From NCBI RefSeq assembly GCF_902809855.1, contig NZ_CADDWJ010000001.1, positions 806,001 through 870,000 of the forward strand: a DNA stretch of 64,000 bases, read 5' to 3'. The position numbers and the translations under genes were made by a program. Source of the stretch: Acinetobacter sp. Marseille-Q1618 (GTDB lineage Bacteria; Pseudomonadota; Gammaproteobacteria; Pseudomonadales; Moraxellaceae). Under the pieces are notes generated by a model. That model made no database searches. It had not been told where the DNA came from and saw only the letters and a program-made list of their open reading frames with translations. Positions 29,423 to 40,695 of this stretch are shown here, piece after piece. The number at the start of each line of letters is the position of its first letter. Position 1 is the stretch's first letter.

Positions 29423-29638
29423 TTATAACTTTTCAACTAAAATTCGATCAATTTGCTTTAAACCTGTTTGCTTTTCATGATTTTTACGGCGAATTTTAAT
29501 TTGCTTATCATCAGCTAAATCTTGTAATAACAACTCAACAGCAACCATTGACTCAAGTGGTAAATCCTGTCCAATCCACTTTTGCTCTCCTGCATCCATC
29601 AGGATAATTTCATCATTAATTTGATCATAAAGGCTCAT
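29423..29638 (-). CDS. Small hypothetical protein
   Basis: The 71-residue product starts at the ATG at 29638, which is preceded by a strong GAGGAAAAT ribosome site; a longer reading from 29683 is not needed. It is acidic at the N-terminus and basic in the middle (KIRRKNHEKQ). There are no recognised motifs. It is monocistronic, with a terminator. Confidence 0.55.
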   Translation of the reverse strand: MSLYDQINDEIILMDAGEQKWIGQDLPLESMVAVELLLQDLADDKQIKIRRKNHEKQTGLKQIDRILVEKL

Positions 29639-29776
29639 ATTTTCCTCACTTATGGCAAATGTTTCACCATATTTCAAGAACATTGGATGAATGGCACAAC
29701 TATATACCTTTTGCTAAAAACTGCCAGTACAATTTGGTTATTTTACAAGCAATTTTAAAAGATATATCCAAAATAA

Positions 29777-29797
29777 AACGCCTCACGTGGAGGCGTT
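29777..29797 (-). terminator. Intrinsic terminator after tkt
   Basis: Arms AACGCCTC (29777-29784) and GAGGCGTT (29790-29797), loop of 5. The minus-strand continuation is T-rich. Confidence 0.85.
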
Positions 29798-29816
29798 CCA
29801 TATTTAACTTAAAAAG

Positions 29817-31805
29817 TTAAGCCGTTAATTCTTTTACAGCATTTACCACAGCTTCAGTGGTAATACCAAAGAATTGGAATAAGTCTTTTGCTGGTGCAGA
29901 CTCACCATAAGTGGTCATACCGATCACTTTTCCATCTAAACCAACAAATTTCCACCAATAATCGACATGCGCTGCCTCAACCGCAACACGTGCGCGGATA
30001 GTTGCAGGAAGTACAGCTTCACGGTAAGCAGCATCTTGTTTCACAAACTCTTCAGCACATGGCATAGATACAACACGTACACCGTCAAGCTGTGCATATG
30101 CTTCCATTGCCAAGCTAACTTCAGAACCCGTTGCAATGATGATCGCTTTCAATTCGCCTTTTTCTTTCGCAAGAACATAACCACCTTTTGCAACGTCAGC
30201 AATTTGATCTGCTGTACGTGTTTGGAATGGCAAGTTTTGACGAGAGAAGATCAACGCTGTTGGGCCTTCCGAACGTAACAATGCAGATTTCCAAGAAATA
30301 GAAGCTTCTACAGTGTCACATGGACGCCAAGTATTTAAGTTTGGTGTACCACGAAGTGATGCAATTTGTTCTACAGGTTGATGTGTAGGACCATCTTCAC
30401 CCAAACCGATTGAGTCATGCGTATAAACATGGATTACACGTTGTTTCATCAATGCAGACATACGTACTGCATTACGTGCATATTCCATGAACATGAGGAA
30501 TGTTGCTACATAAGGAACGAAACCACCATGAAGTGCTACACCGTTCGCAATTGCAGTCATACCGAACTCACGTACACCATAATGCACGTAGTTACCCGCA
30601 GGATTAGATTCAACACCTTCTGCGCCTTTCCAAAGTGTAAGGTTCGAACCTGCAAGGTCAGCAGAACCGCCTAAAATTTCTGGAAGTTGTGGTGCAAATG
30701 CTTGGATTGCATTTTGGCTTGCTTTACGTGTAGCGATTGTTTCAGCTTTTGCATTGACTTCAGCGATATAAGCATCCGCTTTAGCAACAAAATCAGCAGG
30801 CAAATCACCATTTAAACGGCGTTTTAATTCAGCTGCTTCAGTTGGATATTTAGCTGCATACGCTGCAAAAACTTCATTCCAAGCTGCTTCAGATGCTGTA
30901 CCTTTCGCTTTTGCATCCCAAGAAGTATAAACATCTTCAGGGATTACAAATGCTTCTTCAGTCCAACCTAAAGCTTCACGTGTTAATGCAATTTCGTCAT
31001 TACCAAGTGGTGCACCGTGGCAATCTTCTTTACCTTGTTTATTTGGTGAACCTAAACCGATCACAGTTTTACAGATGATCAATGTCGGTTTAGCTGTTTC
31101 TGCACGAGCTTCAACAGTTGCAGCACGAATTGCATCGCTATCATGACCATCAACTTTGAGCACTTGCCAGCCGTAAGCTAGGAAACGCTGTTCTGTATCG
31201 TCAGAGAACCAACCTTCTACTTCACCATCAATAGAAATACCGTTGTCATCATAATATGCAACTAATTTTCCTAAACCTAAAGTTCCTGCAAGTGAACACG
31301 CTTCATGGGAAATACCTTCCATTAAGCAACCATCACCTAAGAAACAATATGTGAAGTGATCAACAACTTGAATATCTTCTTTGTTGAATTGAGCTGCTAA
31401 AGTTTTTTCAGCAAGCGCAAAACCAACTGCATTGGCGATCCCCTGACCCAATGGACCAGTTGTTGTTTCGATACCAGGCGCATAACCTAATTCAGGATGA
31501 CCAGGTGTTTTAGAATGTAATTGACGGAATGATTTCAAATCTTCAATTGAAAGATCATAACCTGTCAAATGTAATAAAGCGTATTGAAGCATTGAACCAT
31601 GACCATTCGACAATACAAAGCGGTCACGATTTGCCCATTGTGGATTGGTTGGGTTGTGGTTTAAAAATTCACGCCACACCACATCAGCAATATCAGCCAT
31701 CCCCATTGGAGCACCTGGATGTCCAGAGTTCGCTTTTTGCACAGCATCCATTGCGAGTACACGAATTGCGTTTGCAATACGACGTTCATTCAGTGGGGTT
31801 GTCAT
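29817..31805 (-). CDS. tkt: Transketolase
   Basis: This 662-residue thiamine diphosphate enzyme moves two-carbon units between sugar phosphates in the pentose phosphate pathway. Conserved segments include the N-terminal [12 protein letters not shown], the ThDP-binding [12 protein letters not shown] motif, and the central [10 protein letters not shown] and [16 protein letters not shown] blocks. Length is standard and the chain is intact. It is monocistronic, with a long upstream region. Confidence 0.97.
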   Translation of the reverse strand: MTTPLNERRIANAIRVLAMDAVQKANSGHPGAPMGMADIADVVWREFLNHNPTNPQWANRDRFVLSNGHGSMLQYALLHLTGYDLSIEDLKSFRQLHSKTPGHPELGYAPGIETTTGPLGQGIANAVGFALAEKTLAAQFNKEDIQVVDHFTYCFLGDGCLMEGISHEACSLAGTLGLGKLVAYYDDNGISIDGEVEGWFSDDTEQRFLAYGWQVLKVDGHDSDAIRAATVEARAETAKPTLIICKTVIGLGSPNKQGKEDCHGAPLGNDEIALTREALGWTEEAFVIPEDVYTSWDAKAKGTASEAAWNEVFAAYAAKYPTEAAELKRRLNGDLPADFVAKADAYIAEVNAKAETIATRKASQNAIQAFAPQLPEILGGSADLAGSNLTLWKGAEGVESNPAGNYVHYGVREFGMTAIANGVALHGGFVPYVATFLMFMEYARNAVRMSALMKQRVIHVYTHDSIGLGEDGPTHQPVEQIASLRGTPNLNTWRPCDTVEASISWKSALLRSEGPTALIFSRQNLPFQTRTADQIADVAKGGYVLAKEKGELKAIIIATGSEVSLAMEAYAQLDGVRVVSMPCAEEFVKQDAAYREAVLPATIRARVAVEAAHVDYWWKFVGLDGKVIGMTTYGESAPAKDLFQFFGITTEAVVNAVKELTA

Positions 31806-32165
31806 AGATCAGAGTCCAATAAATTTGAAAATAGAACAAGATGAATAGAGATTCAAAACTTCTATATTGTCGTAAAAAAACGAGCAAGCGTAAAGCCTAC
31901 AACGGCATATTTATCTATTCCTCACGTAAAAGAACAAAAAACATGCAACTCAACAATAGTTTAAACTGATAGATTTTATTGATTAGCAAATAAATCAATA
32001 GATATAAACTTCAATATCTTAAAAAATGATATGTAAAATAGATTCAATTCTGATTTACAGGTGATCAAAACTCTTTGGTATAAGTTTAAATCTCAATTAC
32101 ATCCATCATCATGCTTAAGTTTCATGAAATATTGATTAAAACTGAAAATAGCAACTTGAATAGAT
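31806..32165. other. Upstream region of tkt
   Basis: A 360-base AT-rich spacer. It should carry the tkt promoter and the 3' end of the YnfA-family transcript. I see no RNA gene, riboswitch or clear repeat in it. Confidence 0.4.
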
Positions 32166-32519
32166 TTAACGGACTAAGCCATTTGGTTGTAAAATAATCA
32201 ATGCTGCGCCACACAACACGACAACACCACCGATAATATCCCAACGACTCAAACTAACCTGATCAATAAATCTTAGCCACATCAATGCTGTAAAAATATA
32301 GATTCCGCCATAAGCAGCGTAAATTCGCCCTGAAGCCGCAGGATGTAAAGTTAACAGCCATACAAAAAAAGCTAGACTTAACGCAGTGGGTAGCCATAAC
32401 CACTGACTTTTGGCTTGGTTTAAAATCAAATATGGAAAATAACAACCTAAAATTTCAGCAATCGCAGTCACAAAGAATAATATAAAAGTACTCAATATCT
32501 TTGTGATTTGTATGTCCAT
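32166..32519 (-). CDS. YnfA-family small membrane protein
   Basis: A 117-residue protein with four membrane segments. The family signature AEILGCYFPYL lies in the first helix, and GRIYAAYGGIYI precedes the third. YnfA (UPF0060) proteins are relatives of small multidrug resistance pumps, though the substrate in Acinetobacter is uncertain. It is monocistronic. Confidence 0.9.
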   Translation of the reverse strand: MDIQITKILSTFILFFVTAIAEILGCYFPYLILNQAKSQWLWLPTALSLAFFVWLLTLHPAASGRIYAAYGGIYIFTALMWLRFIDQVSLSRWDIIGGVVVLCGAALIILQPNGLVR

Positions 32520-32585
32520 GATTCAAAACTCTATTTAAAAATTTCAACAAATATTAGCTTAGGCTAAATTAAAACACACATATAA

Positions 32586-32610
32586 AAAACCCGTGATGTA
32601 CACGGGTTTT
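32586..32610 (-). terminator. Intrinsic terminator after clpA
   Basis: Arms AAAACCCGTG (32586-32595) and CACGGGTTTT (32601-32610) with a 5-base loop, T-rich on the minus strand. Confidence 0.85.
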
Positions 32611-32625
32611 TAACACGATCCGAGT

Positions 32626-34902
32626 TTAAGCAGGTTCTGCAGTTTGATCTTCAAACACTTCAAGTTTCAGTCCAACTGCCTTACCATTTTCTTTTTTAAC
32701 AGATACTGCAACATTACCACCATGATCAGCCAGCTCACCAAATAAAATCATTTCAGCAAGTGGTTTTTTCAAGTGCTCTTGAATCAAACGTTGCATTGGA
32801 CGAGCACCCATTAAACGGTCATAACCATTTTCCGCCATCCAATCACGGGCAGATTGATCCACCTCAAGAACGACTTTTTTCTCATCCAATTGTGCTTGTA
32901 ACTCAGTTAAGAATTTATCCACAACTGAATCAATCACTGTGGTTGGCAATGCTTTAAACTGAATCACACCATCTAAACGGTTACGGAACTCAGGAGCAAA
33001 GGCACGTTTCATCGCCTCTTGATTGTCATTACTGTTGTCTTGTTCAGTGAAACCAATACTGGTACGTGAAATACTTTCTGCACCGATATTTGTTGTCAAG
33101 ACAATAATCACATTACGGAAGTCTGACTTACGACCATTATTATCGGTTAATGCACCGTGATCCATCACTTGCAATAACAAGTTAAATACGTCTGGATGCG
33201 CTTTTTCGATCTCATCCAGCAACAGCACGCAGTGCGGATTTTTATGGATCGCATCGGTTAATAAGCCACCTTGATCATAACCCACATAGCCTGGAGGTGC
33301 ACCGATCAAACGAGATACGGCATGACGTTCCATATATTCAGACATATCGAAACGAACAAACTCAACACCAAGTAATTTTGCCAATTGCTTGGTGACTTCC
33401 GTTTTACCCACGCCTGTAGGACCTGCAAATACAAAACTACCCACTGGTTTATCTGGTGACTTCAATCCTGCTCTAGACAGTTTAATCGCAGATGCTAAAG
33501 CAGTGATCGCTTCATCTTGACCAAATACCACACGTTTAAGATCACGCTCAAGATGTTCAAGTACAGACTTATCATCTTTCGATACGGTTTTTGGTGGAAT
33601 ACGTGCAATTTTTGACACGATATCTTCGATATTTTCCACAGTAATGACTGTGTCATCTTGCTCAGCTTTTAATCGACGTTGTGCGCCCGCCTCATCAATG
33701 ACGTCAATCGCTTTATCAGGTAAGAAACGGTCATTAATAAATTTCGCAGATAACTCAACTGCTGAAACTAAAGCTTGATCATCATATTTCACATGATGGA
33801 ACTCTTCAAACTTGGTTTTTAAGCCCCGTAAAATATCAACAGTTTCTGAGATTGACGGTTCATTCACATCAATTTTCTGGAAACGGCGTGATAATGCATG
33901 GTCTTTTTCAAAAACTTGACGATATTCTTGGAATGTCGTTGAACCGATGCAACGTAAAGTTCCATTTGCCAAAGCAGGTTTGATTAAATTTGATGCATCC
34001 ATCGTGCTGCCCATACTTGAGCCTGCACCAATAATCATATGAATTTCATCAATAAATAAAATAGCTTCTGGTTTTTTCTTCAAAGCGTTTAAGAGTTGTT
34101 TTAAACGTTTCTCAAAGTCACCACGATACTTTGTACCAGCAACCAAAGCACCGATGTCTAAGCTAAACACTTCTGCATTTGCAAGTGGCTTCGGAGCTTT
34201 GCCATTTACAATCAACCAAGCCAAACCTTCAGCAATCGAGGTCTTACCCACACCTGGATCACCCACTAAAAGTGGATTGTTTTTACGACGACGGCAGAGA
34301 ATCTGCGCAGTACGCTCAATTTCTTTTTCACGCCCAATGAGTGGATCTGTTTTGCCTTTTTGTGCTTCAGTGTTGAGATTTAAAGTATAAAGCTCTAATG
34401 GACCAGCATTCACATTTGATGCAGATTCACCATCTAAATCTTCAACTTCTTCTTCAACCTGAATTTCGTCTTTACGTTGACCATGCGACAAATATTGAGT
34501 CAAAGTTAAACGATTAATTTGATGGCGTTTCAGTAAATACACTGCAAATGAATCACGTTCTGAATACATTGCCACCAAAACATCAGCACCTTCGACTGTG
34601 CGATCACCACCGCTCGATTGCACATGGAAAATTGCACGTTGCAAAATACGATCAAAACTTTCAGTTGGGTGTGGTGCTTGGTCGCTATTTTCGCCAAGTC
34701 TAGGTGTATGTTGCTCTACATATTCTTCTAATTCTTTACGAAGACTTACAATTTCTGCGCCACACGCTTTAAGCGCATTAACTGCAGAATCATTGTCTAA
34801 TAAAGCCAATAGCAAATGTTCAACCGTAAGAAACTCATGTCTCTTTTGACGAGCCATGCTAACAGCCAAACGTAAAGAAACTTCCAATTGACGACTGAGC
34901 AT
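32626..34902 (-). CDS. clpA: ATP-dependent Clp protease ATP-binding subunit ClpA
   Basis: A 758-residue AAA+ unfoldase. The N-domain with two Clp repeats (about 1-140) binds ClpS. Two ATPase modules follow, with Walker A lysines K220 (GDPGVGKT) and K500 (GPTGVGKT). The hexamer feeds substrates to ClpP, including N-degron proteins delivered by ClpS. The ATG follows the clpS stop by 9 bases, so the two form an operon. Confidence 0.97.
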   Translation of the reverse strand: MLSRQLEVSLRLAVSMARQKRHEFLTVEHLLLALLDNDSAVNALKACGAEIVSLRKELEEYVEQHTPRLGENSDQAPHPTESFDRILQRAIFHVQSSGGDRTVEGADVLVAMYSERDSFAVYLLKRHQINRLTLTQYLSHGQRKDEIQVEEEVEDLDGESASNVNAGPLELYTLNLNTEAQKGKTDPLIGREKEIERTAQILCRRRKNNPLLVGDPGVGKTSIAEGLAWLIVNGKAPKPLANAEVFSLDIGALVAGTKYRGDFEKRLKQLLNALKKKPEAILFIDEIHMIIGAGSSMGSTMDASNLIKPALANGTLRCIGSTTFQEYRQVFEKDHALSRRFQKIDVNEPSISETVDILRGLKTKFEEFHHVKYDDQALVSAVELSAKFINDRFLPDKAIDVIDEAGAQRRLKAEQDDTVITVENIEDIVSKIARIPPKTVSKDDKSVLEHLERDLKRVVFGQDEAITALASAIKLSRAGLKSPDKPVGSFVFAGPTGVGKTEVTKQLAKLLGVEFVRFDMSEYMERHAVSRLIGAPPGYVGYDQGGLLTDAIHKNPHCVLLLDEIEKAHPDVFNLLLQVMDHGALTDNNGRKSDFRNVIIVLTTNIGAESISRTSIGFTEQDNSNDNQEAMKRAFAPEFRNRLDGVIQFKALPTTVIDSVVDKFLTELQAQLDEKKVVLEVDQSARDWMAENGYDRLMGARPMQRLIQEHLKKPLAEMILFGELADHGGNVAVSVKKENGKAVGLKLEVFEDQTAEPA

Positions 34903-34911
34903 GTAACCCCC

Positions 34912-35343
34912 TTATTCTTTTGGCTCAATCTGGCAAAGTAATGGATGACCTTGCGATCGAGCGTAATTATTTACTTGGTTGGCTTTCGTCTCCGCAATGT
35001 CTCTTGGATATACGCCAGCTTCACCTTTTCCTTCATAATGTACTGTTAACATTACTTGAGTGGCTTGGTCAAGATTCAAAGCAAAGTATTGTTGTAAAAT
35101 TTCGATTACAAAGTCCATGGGTGTGTAATCATCATTCATTAAAATAACAGCGTACATCGGTGGACGTTTTAACTGTGGCGGTGCAGTTTCTACTGCCACA
35201 TCGCCATCAATATCTTCATTTTGCTGCGAATCACTTAAGCGTGGATTAAAATGCCAATCAACATATCCTGTTTGTTGAAAGGATAATTTTATTTCATTTA
35301 AATTGGTTTTACGTTTATGGGTTCGCATATATTTTAAATTCAT
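34912..35343 (-). CDS. clpS: ClpS adaptor for N-degron substrates
   Basis: A 143-residue adaptor. The core (about 60-143) has the ligand-binding pattern [16 protein letters not shown] and the [20 protein letters not shown] helix. It carries N-end-rule substrates to ClpA. The N-terminal extension of about 55 residues is longer than in E. coli ClpS (106 residues in total), and the first codons could be mis-assigned; the ATG at residue 6 is an alternative start. Confidence 0.93.
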   Translation of the reverse strand: MNLKYMRTHKRKTNLNEIKLSFQQTGYVDWHFNPRLSDSQQNEDIDGDVAVETAPPQLKRPPMYAVILMNDDYTPMDFVIEILQQYFALNLDQATQVMLTVHYEGKGEAGVYPRDIAETKANQVNNYARSQGHPLLCQIEPKE

Positions 35344-35346
35344 AAG

Positions 35347-36096
35347 TTATTGAGCATTGGCTTCAGCTTGAGGAATTTCAGAAGCAAATGCTGCTGAATT
35401 TTCTACAGGTTTACCTCTCGACCAACCAAAACGTTTTACTACGGGTGTTGCACCATTTAAACGAATTTCAATGAATTGAGGAGTAAAACCTTTCGGCATT
35501 GTCCAACGTCCTGTTAAACGTTCAAAGTCTTCAAAATTATAGCTCCCATCTTCCATTGGAATGGTGAGCACTTCTGTACCACTAATCAAGCGTAGCTCTG
35601 CTGAACCTGTTGCACGGCGATTATTTGGACTTACTTGCACCAAGTCAATCTGATATTCATAAGCATTTTCAGGTAAAGCTTTGACTGCAATATTTTGTAC
35701 AGTCAAACTCAGACCACCACGTTGTTTTAATACATCACGATAAACCTTGTTTTTACCGTCGACTTGTTCTTTTTCAGCTTTGGCTTGATTTAATGCTTCA
35801 AACAAGTCTTTGGTATTGGTTACAGCAACATCACGCTCTTGCACAGCCGCATTCAGGCTTTTATTTAAATTGGTTAATGTAGCTTTTTGCTTTTCTACAA
35901 CCTCGACCAATTGCTCCGCATCAGCATCATAACCAACAACCGTTAAACCTTGACGATGCCCAACGGTATAACCTAATAGCATACTTCCTGCACATAAGAC
36001 GACACCACCCGCTAGAAGTGGCAAATTGCCATTCATTAAACTCTTTTTAGGCTTTGGCGCTGGTTGTGACGCAGTATTTGTTTGTGTATTTGGCAT
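35347..36096 (-). CDS. DUF6776-type single-pass membrane protein
   Basis: A 249-residue protein with a cytoplasmic N-terminus, one membrane segment (about 27-46) and a coiled coil (about 60-120) ahead of a globular C-terminal domain. The layout matches DUF6776 family proteins as I recall them; function is unknown. It lies just upstream of clpS, with 3 bases between stop and start, so it is probably cotranscribed with clpS-clpA. Confidence 0.75.
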   Translation of the reverse strand: MPNTQTNTASQPAPKPKKSLMNGNLPLLAGGVVLCAGSMLLGYTVGHRQGLTVVGYDADAEQLVEVVEKQKATLTNLNKSLNAAVQERDVAVTNTKDLFEALNQAKAEKEQVDGKNKVYRDVLKQRGGLSLTVQNIAVKALPENAYEYQIDLVQVSPNNRRATGSAELRLISGTEVLTIPMEDGSYNFEDFERLTGRWTMPKGFTPQFIEIRLNGATPVVKRFGWSRGKPVENSAAFASEIPQAEANAQ

Positions 36097-36175
36097 CGTC
36101 GTCTCTGATCAGTGATTGCATCAAAACACACATTTAACCGTAAAGTTAAATGTGTGTGAAGTTGAAAAGCGTTTT

Positions 36176-37225
36176 TTATGGTAATAATCCGATGCTTTGT
36201 AATCCAGCACCTTCATCAAAACCAAACATTAAGTTCATATTTTGTACAGCCTGACCTGCCGCACCTTTTACCAAATTATCTTGTACTGACAAGATGACCA
36301 ACTTTTTCGGTTGTGGTTTATATAGTGCAATACGTAACTGGTTTGCACCACGCACTGAACGCGTTTCAGGTGAACTATTGGCAGGCATCACATCCACGAA
36401 TTGCTCATTGGCATAAAATTCTTCATATAGACTTTGCACATCAAGTGCATCACCTGCCTCAGTTAAGTCAACATAAATCGTACTGAGCATCCCACGAATC
36501 ATGGGTACTAAATGTGGCACAAAAACGATATGGTTAAATACATCCTTTTGTCCTGAAATATTTTCCAATGCTTCAACAATTTCAGGATGATGGCGATGTC
36601 CTGCCACACCATAAGCTTTAAAATTATCTGCATTTTCAGAATAGATCATGCCTAAGCTAGCTTTACGCCCTGCACCTGAAACACCTGATTTCGCATCAAT
36701 AATAATGCTTTCTGGTTTCACTAAGGTGTCTGTATGTTTAAATAATGGTGCTAGACCTAATTGTACAGTGGTAGGATAACAACCTGGATTACCTACTACT
36801 TTTGCTTGTTTAATCTTGTCACGATTTAACTCAGACAAACCATAAACAGAATCTTTTAAAATCTCAGGACAGGCATGTTCAAGTGCATACCATTTTTCAA
36901 ACTGTGCCAAATCTTGTAAACGAAAATCAGCAGCTAGATCAATGACTTTGCTATTTGCAGCAATAAGTTCTGCTGCATGTTTCATGGCAACCCCATGCGG
37001 TGTTGCAAAAAAAACCACATCACATTGTTTTAAAGTATCAATATCTAAATCTGAATATTGAAGATCGGTATGTCCACGCAAACTTGGGAACATATCATCC
37101 ACACGCTTCCCTGCTTCAGTACGTGATGTAAGAACATTCACCTGTACATTCGGATGTCGCAGTAAAAGACGCAACAATTCAACGCCTGTATAACCTGTAC
37201 CACCGACAATACCAACTGAAATCAC
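36176..37225 (-). CDS. argC: N-acetyl-gamma-glutamyl-phosphate reductase
   Basis: A 349-residue arginine-biosynthesis enzyme that reduces N-acetylglutamyl phosphate with NADPH. The GTG at 37225 is chosen as start because GAGG lies 8 bases upstream and the product begins [15 protein letters not shown], the usual N-terminus. The catalytic cysteine is in [11 protein letters not shown] later AGHRHHPEI block is also typical. It is monocistronic. Confidence 0.95.
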   Translation of the reverse strand: MISVGIVGGTGYTGVELLRLLLRHPNVQVNVLTSRTEAGKRVDDMFPSLRGHTDLQYSDLDIDTLKQCDVVFFATPHGVAMKHAAELIAANSKVIDLAADFRLQDLAQFEKWYALEHACPEILKDSVYGLSELNRDKIKQAKVVGNPGCYPTTVQLGLAPLFKHTDTLVKPESIIIDAKSGVSGAGRKASLGMIYSENADNFKAYGVAGHRHHPEIVEALENISGQKDVFNHIVFVPHLVPMIRGMLSTIYVDLTEAGDALDVQSLYEEFYANEQFVDVMPANSSPETRSVRGANQLRIALYKPQPKKLVILSVQDNLVKGAAGQAVQNMNLMFGFDEGAGLQSIGLLP

Positions 37226-37663
37226 GTTTATTACCTCAAATTCAAAAGTATCCATTTTTCATGTGCTAGTATGACAGGAAGTTTGTCTTTTCTAAACTAT
37301 TTCAGTTGGTTTTCTTTTTATTTAAAATGAATTAAACAAAATAAAACAGTTCTTTGTCTGAAAATAGCCCAATTAAACTTAAAGCAATTTTTTATTTTGC
37401 TTTTTATTTTAGCCATAAAATATGAATCTTTGGGCAATAGAATATATACATGATATATATTAATAAATTTGATTTTAAACTGATTTATTTATCAAAAATT
37501 TCCGTTATCGTATATGAAGAGTTAATTGAAAATTAATGTTTTTTATCCGATTAAATGAATTATTTTATATATTAAATTCATTTTTTTCATGATAATAGCC
37601 TAGTGATTATGCACAACAAGATGTAACATAACGCATCGAAAAAATAATAGCCGTAGGATTTTC
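37226..37663. other. Divergent promoter region of argC and metK
   Basis: This 438-base AT-rich region separates two amino-acid genes read outward. I see no SAM riboswitch, MetJ box or terminator. The metK start has a GTAGGA ribosome site nine bases upstream. Confidence 0.5.
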
Positions 37664-38830
37664 ATGCGCGAGTACAGTGTTTTTACTTCTGAATCAGTAA
37701 GCGAAGGCCATCCAGACAAAATGGCGGATCAAATTAGCGATGCTATTTTGGACGCAATTTTAAAAGAAGACCCATATGCACGAGTTGCCTGTGAAACTTT
37801 AGTAAAAACAGGCGCGGTTGTTCTTGCTGGTGAAATTACCACCACTGCCAATGTGGATTTTGAATCTATCGTTCGTCATACCGTAAAAGGTATCGGTTAT
37901 CATCATACTGATTTAGGTTTTGATGGTTCAACCTGTGCTGTAATCAATATGATTGGTAAACAATCTCCAGAGATTGCACAGGGTGTAGATCGTCAAAAAC
38001 CAGAAGATCAAGGTGCGGGTGACCAAGGTTTAATGTTTGGTTACGCAAGCCGTGAAACTGACGTACTTATGCCTGCGCCAATTTTTTATGCGCACCGCTT
38101 AATGGAAAAACAAGCGGAATTACGTCGTAGTGGTACATTACCTTGGTTACGTCCTGATGCCAAAAGCCAAGTCACTTTTGCTTATGAAAATGGCAAAGCA
38201 GTACGTTTAGATGCAGTGGTACTATCCACCCAACACGATCCTGATATTTCACAAGCCAATTTAAAAGAAGCGGTAATTGAAGAAATCGTGAAAAAAACCA
38301 TTCCAGCAGACATGTTTCATGCGGGAACAAAATTCCATATTAACCCAACAGGTTTGTTTGTGATCGGTGGCCCTGTCGGTGACTGTGGTTTAACAGGTCG
38401 TAAAATCATTGTTGATACTTATGGCGGTATGGCACGTCATGGTGGGGGTGCATTCTCAGGTAAAGACCCATCAAAAGTTGACCGTTCTGCAGCTTATGCA
38501 GGTCGTTATGTTGCAAAAAATATTGTTGCAGCAGGTCTTGCTGACAAATGTGAAATCCAAGTGTCTTATGCGATTGGTGTGGCTGAACCCACTTCTATTT
38601 CAATCAACACCTTCAATACAGGCAAAGTGTCTGATGAATTAATTATCCAATTAGTTCGTGAACATTTCGATCTACGCCCATATGGTATTACCCGTATGTT
38701 AGACCTTTTACAACCAATGTATAAGCAAACTGCTGCTTATGGTCACTTTGGTCGTCAAGGTTCTGATCATGCATTTACATGGGAAAAAACGGATAAAGTT
38801 GAGGCTTTAAAAGCATCCGCAAATCTATAA
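37664..38830 (+). CDS. metK: S-adenosylmethionine synthase
   Basis: This 388-residue enzyme makes S-adenosylmethionine from methionine and ATP. The signature [17 protein letters not shown] is at the N-terminus, the P-loop-like [19 protein letters not shown] is at about 260-280, and the [14 protein letters not shown] motif is at about 120. The chain is complete. It is monocistronic. Confidence 0.97.
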   Translation: MREYSVFTSESVSEGHPDKMADQISDAILDAILKEDPYARVACETLVKTGAVVLAGEITTTANVDFESIVRHTVKGIGYHHTDLGFDGSTCAVINMIGKQSPEIAQGVDRQKPEDQGAGDQGLMFGYASRETDVLMPAPIFYAHRLMEKQAELRRSGTLPWLRPDAKSQVTFAYENGKAVRLDAVVLSTQHDPDISQANLKEAVIEEIVKKTIPADMFHAGTKFHINPTGLFVIGGPVGDCGLTGRKIIVDTYGGMARHGGGAFSGKDPSKVDRSAAYAGRYVAKNIVAAGLADKCEIQVSYAIGVAEPTSISINTFNTGKVSDELIIQLVREHFDLRPYGITRMLDLLQPMYKQTAAYGHFGRQGSDHAFTWEKTDKVEALKASANL

Positions 38831-38849
38831 TTTCTTATTGATTTATAAG

Positions 38850-38876
38850 AAGCTCGCTATATGCGAGCTTTTTTAT
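38850..38876 (+). terminator. Intrinsic terminator after metK
   Basis: Arms AAGCTCGC (38850-38857) and GCGAGCTT (38863-38870), loop of 5, then a T-run. Confidence 0.9.
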
Positions 38877-38952
38877 TTAAAAATTTTCTGCCCAAACACT
38901 ATATAAAATCATAGAATGATACCTTTGTAGCTTTCAAATGGAGGAGCTCCCA

Positions 38953-39267
38953 ATGCCAGTATTATTGCAAGTTGACTTTCCTACTCAAGGTCCTTTTTCA
39001 GATGAAATGTCTATGGCTTTTAAAGAACTTGCTGAAAGTATTAATTTAGAAAAAGGCTTTTTATGGAAAATATGGACTGAAAATAGTCAAAACCAAGAAG
39101 CTGGTGGTATCTATTTATTTGATAATGAAGAAAATGCACAAACTTATGCAGAAATGCATACGCTACGTTTACAAAGTTTTGGAATCACAAATATTCGTAC
39201 AAAATGTTTCGCAGTGAATATTCCTTTATCGGAAATCAATCAAGCTGATTTTCTAGTTAAAAAATAA
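38953..39267 (+). CDS. YdhR-family monooxygenase-like protein
   Basis: A 104-residue protein started at the ATG at 38953, preceded by GGAGGAG. The core (FKELAESINLEKGFLWKIWTE, then GGIYLFDNEENAQTY) matches the YdhR dimeric alpha-beta barrel family, related to ABM-type monooxygenases. Enzymatic activity has not been established for most members. It is a single gene with a bidirectional terminator downstream. Confidence 0.82.
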   Translation: MPVLLQVDFPTQGPFSDEMSMAFKELAESINLEKGFLWKIWTENSQNQEAGGIYLFDNEENAQTYAEMHTLRLQSFGITNIRTKCFAVNIPLSEINQADFLVKK

Positions 39268-39295
39268 CTCCTACCAAGTTACTGGATTAAATAAA

Positions 39296-39331
39296 AAGAT
39301 GCTTTTCAAACATCGACTTGAAAAGCATCTT
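39296..39331. terminator. Strong bidirectional terminator
   Basis: A perfect 14-base-pair stem with an 8-base loop; arms begin AAGATGC and end GCATCTT. It lies between the convergent YdhR-like and zinc-ribbon genes. Confidence 0.9.
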
Positions 39332-39344
39332 AAAAATTTATTTT

Positions 39345-39596
39345 TCAATGAATACGCTTATTAGAATCTTGATTTAAAACATCCAACAGTGTGACTGGTT
39401 CAGGTGTATCTGTTTGATGATTATTTAAATAAATTTGCCCAAGTTTAAAACTAATTGCTGTAAATAAACATGCAACAATACAAAACATCCAAAACCCATA
39501 AGGACTTCGAATATGTTGTGAACCACAATGTTGGCATTCTTTATCGTTTGCAGTAACTACCTTATTACAACAAGCGCAATGATATTGGTATAGCAT
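39345..39596 (-). CDS. Small zinc-ribbon membrane protein
   Basis: An 83-residue protein with a zinc-ribbon (CACC at 7-10 and CQHC at 21-24) followed by one membrane helix (about 35-57). The form is like small zinc-ribbon proteins of unknown function. The start is ATG. It is monocistronic and shares a terminator with the YdhR-like gene. Confidence 0.7.
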   Translation of the reverse strand: MLYQYHCACCNKVVTANDKECQHCGSQHIRSPYGFWMFCIVACLFTAISFKLGQIYLNNHQTDTPEPVTLLDVLNQDSNKRIH

Positions 39597-39887
39597 ATAT
39601 TCCTCCTGCTATTAAAAAACATTTATTGTTTTTCTAGACGTGACCATTTTATTTTTACAAGATGTCACTATGATTAAATAATCAGATATGTGTGAACTTT
39701 ACAATCTATTTTTTGTATCTATTTTTCAAAATTATTCAATTTTTATGATATTTTTAATTTTTATCAAATAATTAAATTTAGTTTTAAAATATTTTCCATT
39801 TCAAAAAATATATTTAGAATCTCGCTAATATTCCCCTATTCACATAAATTCTTTAAAATATGCGCAAATTATGAAGAGATTTTGATT

Positions 39888-40112
39888 GTGATTAAACTGA
39901 TTAAAAAAGGTGGCTTACGTGAGCGTGCAAATCGCAGTCGTCGCTATCAAGGTTCTGAAAATACTGAAACTACACTAACAGCAAATACCTATCAGCCTAG
40001 CCAAAAACTAAAACCCACACTAAAACAAAGTGACGATGAAAAGATTGTAGTGGATCAAGCCCAACCTACAACAGATGAAACGCATCCAACCACAACCACA
40101 CAGCAAAAATAA
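39888..40112 (+). CDS. Small basic hypothetical protein
   Basis: A 74-residue protein from the GTG at 39888 (GAAGAG upstream); a TTG six bases earlier is also possible. The N-terminus is basic (KLIKKGGLRERANRSRR) and the C-terminus is Thr/Gln-rich and likely disordered. Its last 47 bases overlap the end of the convergent LysE-family gene. No family is recognised. Confidence 0.45.
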   Translation: MIKLIKKGGLRERANRSRRYQGSENTETTLTANTYQPSQKLKPTLKQSDDEKIVVDQAQPTTDETHPTTTTQQK

Positions 40113-40695
40113 CAAACAAAGTACCAGATATAATATCAATGTAGCTGCCTGATTTTTGATAAATATTTTTTACTTTAGGCATAGACATAATGAACATAAA
40201 TACTGTAAATACTAAAAATGTTTGAATGGGAATAATGATTGCCAATTGTGTTTTTAGATGGGTACTTGCAGATGAGCTGAGTGCTAAAGAAAATACACTA
40301 CTAAAATAAATCAAAGTTTTAGGATTAGATAAATTTGTTAACAGACCCAGCATAAAATAGTTTTTAGGGGATTGTTCAATCACACCCTGTAATGTTGTTT
40401 CTTGTTTTAAAGTTAAAATTCCTCCTTTTAGCATCGTATAACCCATTTTTACCAAGAATAATCCACCAATTAGCATGAGAATTTGCTGAATCCAAGGCCA
40501 TTGTTCAATTAAAACCGTAAACCCCATCAGTGTTAGCAACACCCATACGACAATTCCTACAGAAATTCCCAATACAATTTTCAAGGTATTTTGACGTGTG
40601 GTGGAGGCAGAACTTTTTGCAACAAGTAAAACATCTGGGCCTGGACTAAGCTGGGCGAAGAAATGCAGTGAACAAATGGTCAATAACAAAGACAT
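40066..40695 (-). CDS. LysE/RhtB-family amino-acid exporter
   Basis: A 209-residue membrane protein of about six helices. The N-terminal FAQLSPGPDVLLVAKSSAS is the LysE/RhtB signature, and NLSNPKTLIYFSSVF is the second conserved block. These proteins export amino acids such as homoserine or threonine; the substrate here is unknown. It is monocistronic. Confidence 0.9.
   Translation of the reverse strand: MSLLLTICSLHFFAQLSPGPDVLLVAKSSASTTRQNTLKIVLGISVGIVVWVLLTLMGFTVLIEQWPWIQQILMLIGGLFLVKMGYTMLKGGILTLKQETTLQGVIEQSPKNYFMLGLLTNLSNPKTLIYFSSVFSLALSSSASTHLKTQLAIIIPIQTFLVFTVFMFIMSMPKVKNIYQKSGSYIDIISGTLFVIFAVWLWLDAFHLL

Noticed and set aside
37226..37663. SAM riboswitch upstream of metK
   Set aside because: No conserved stem set or anti-terminator structure is visible in the leader.
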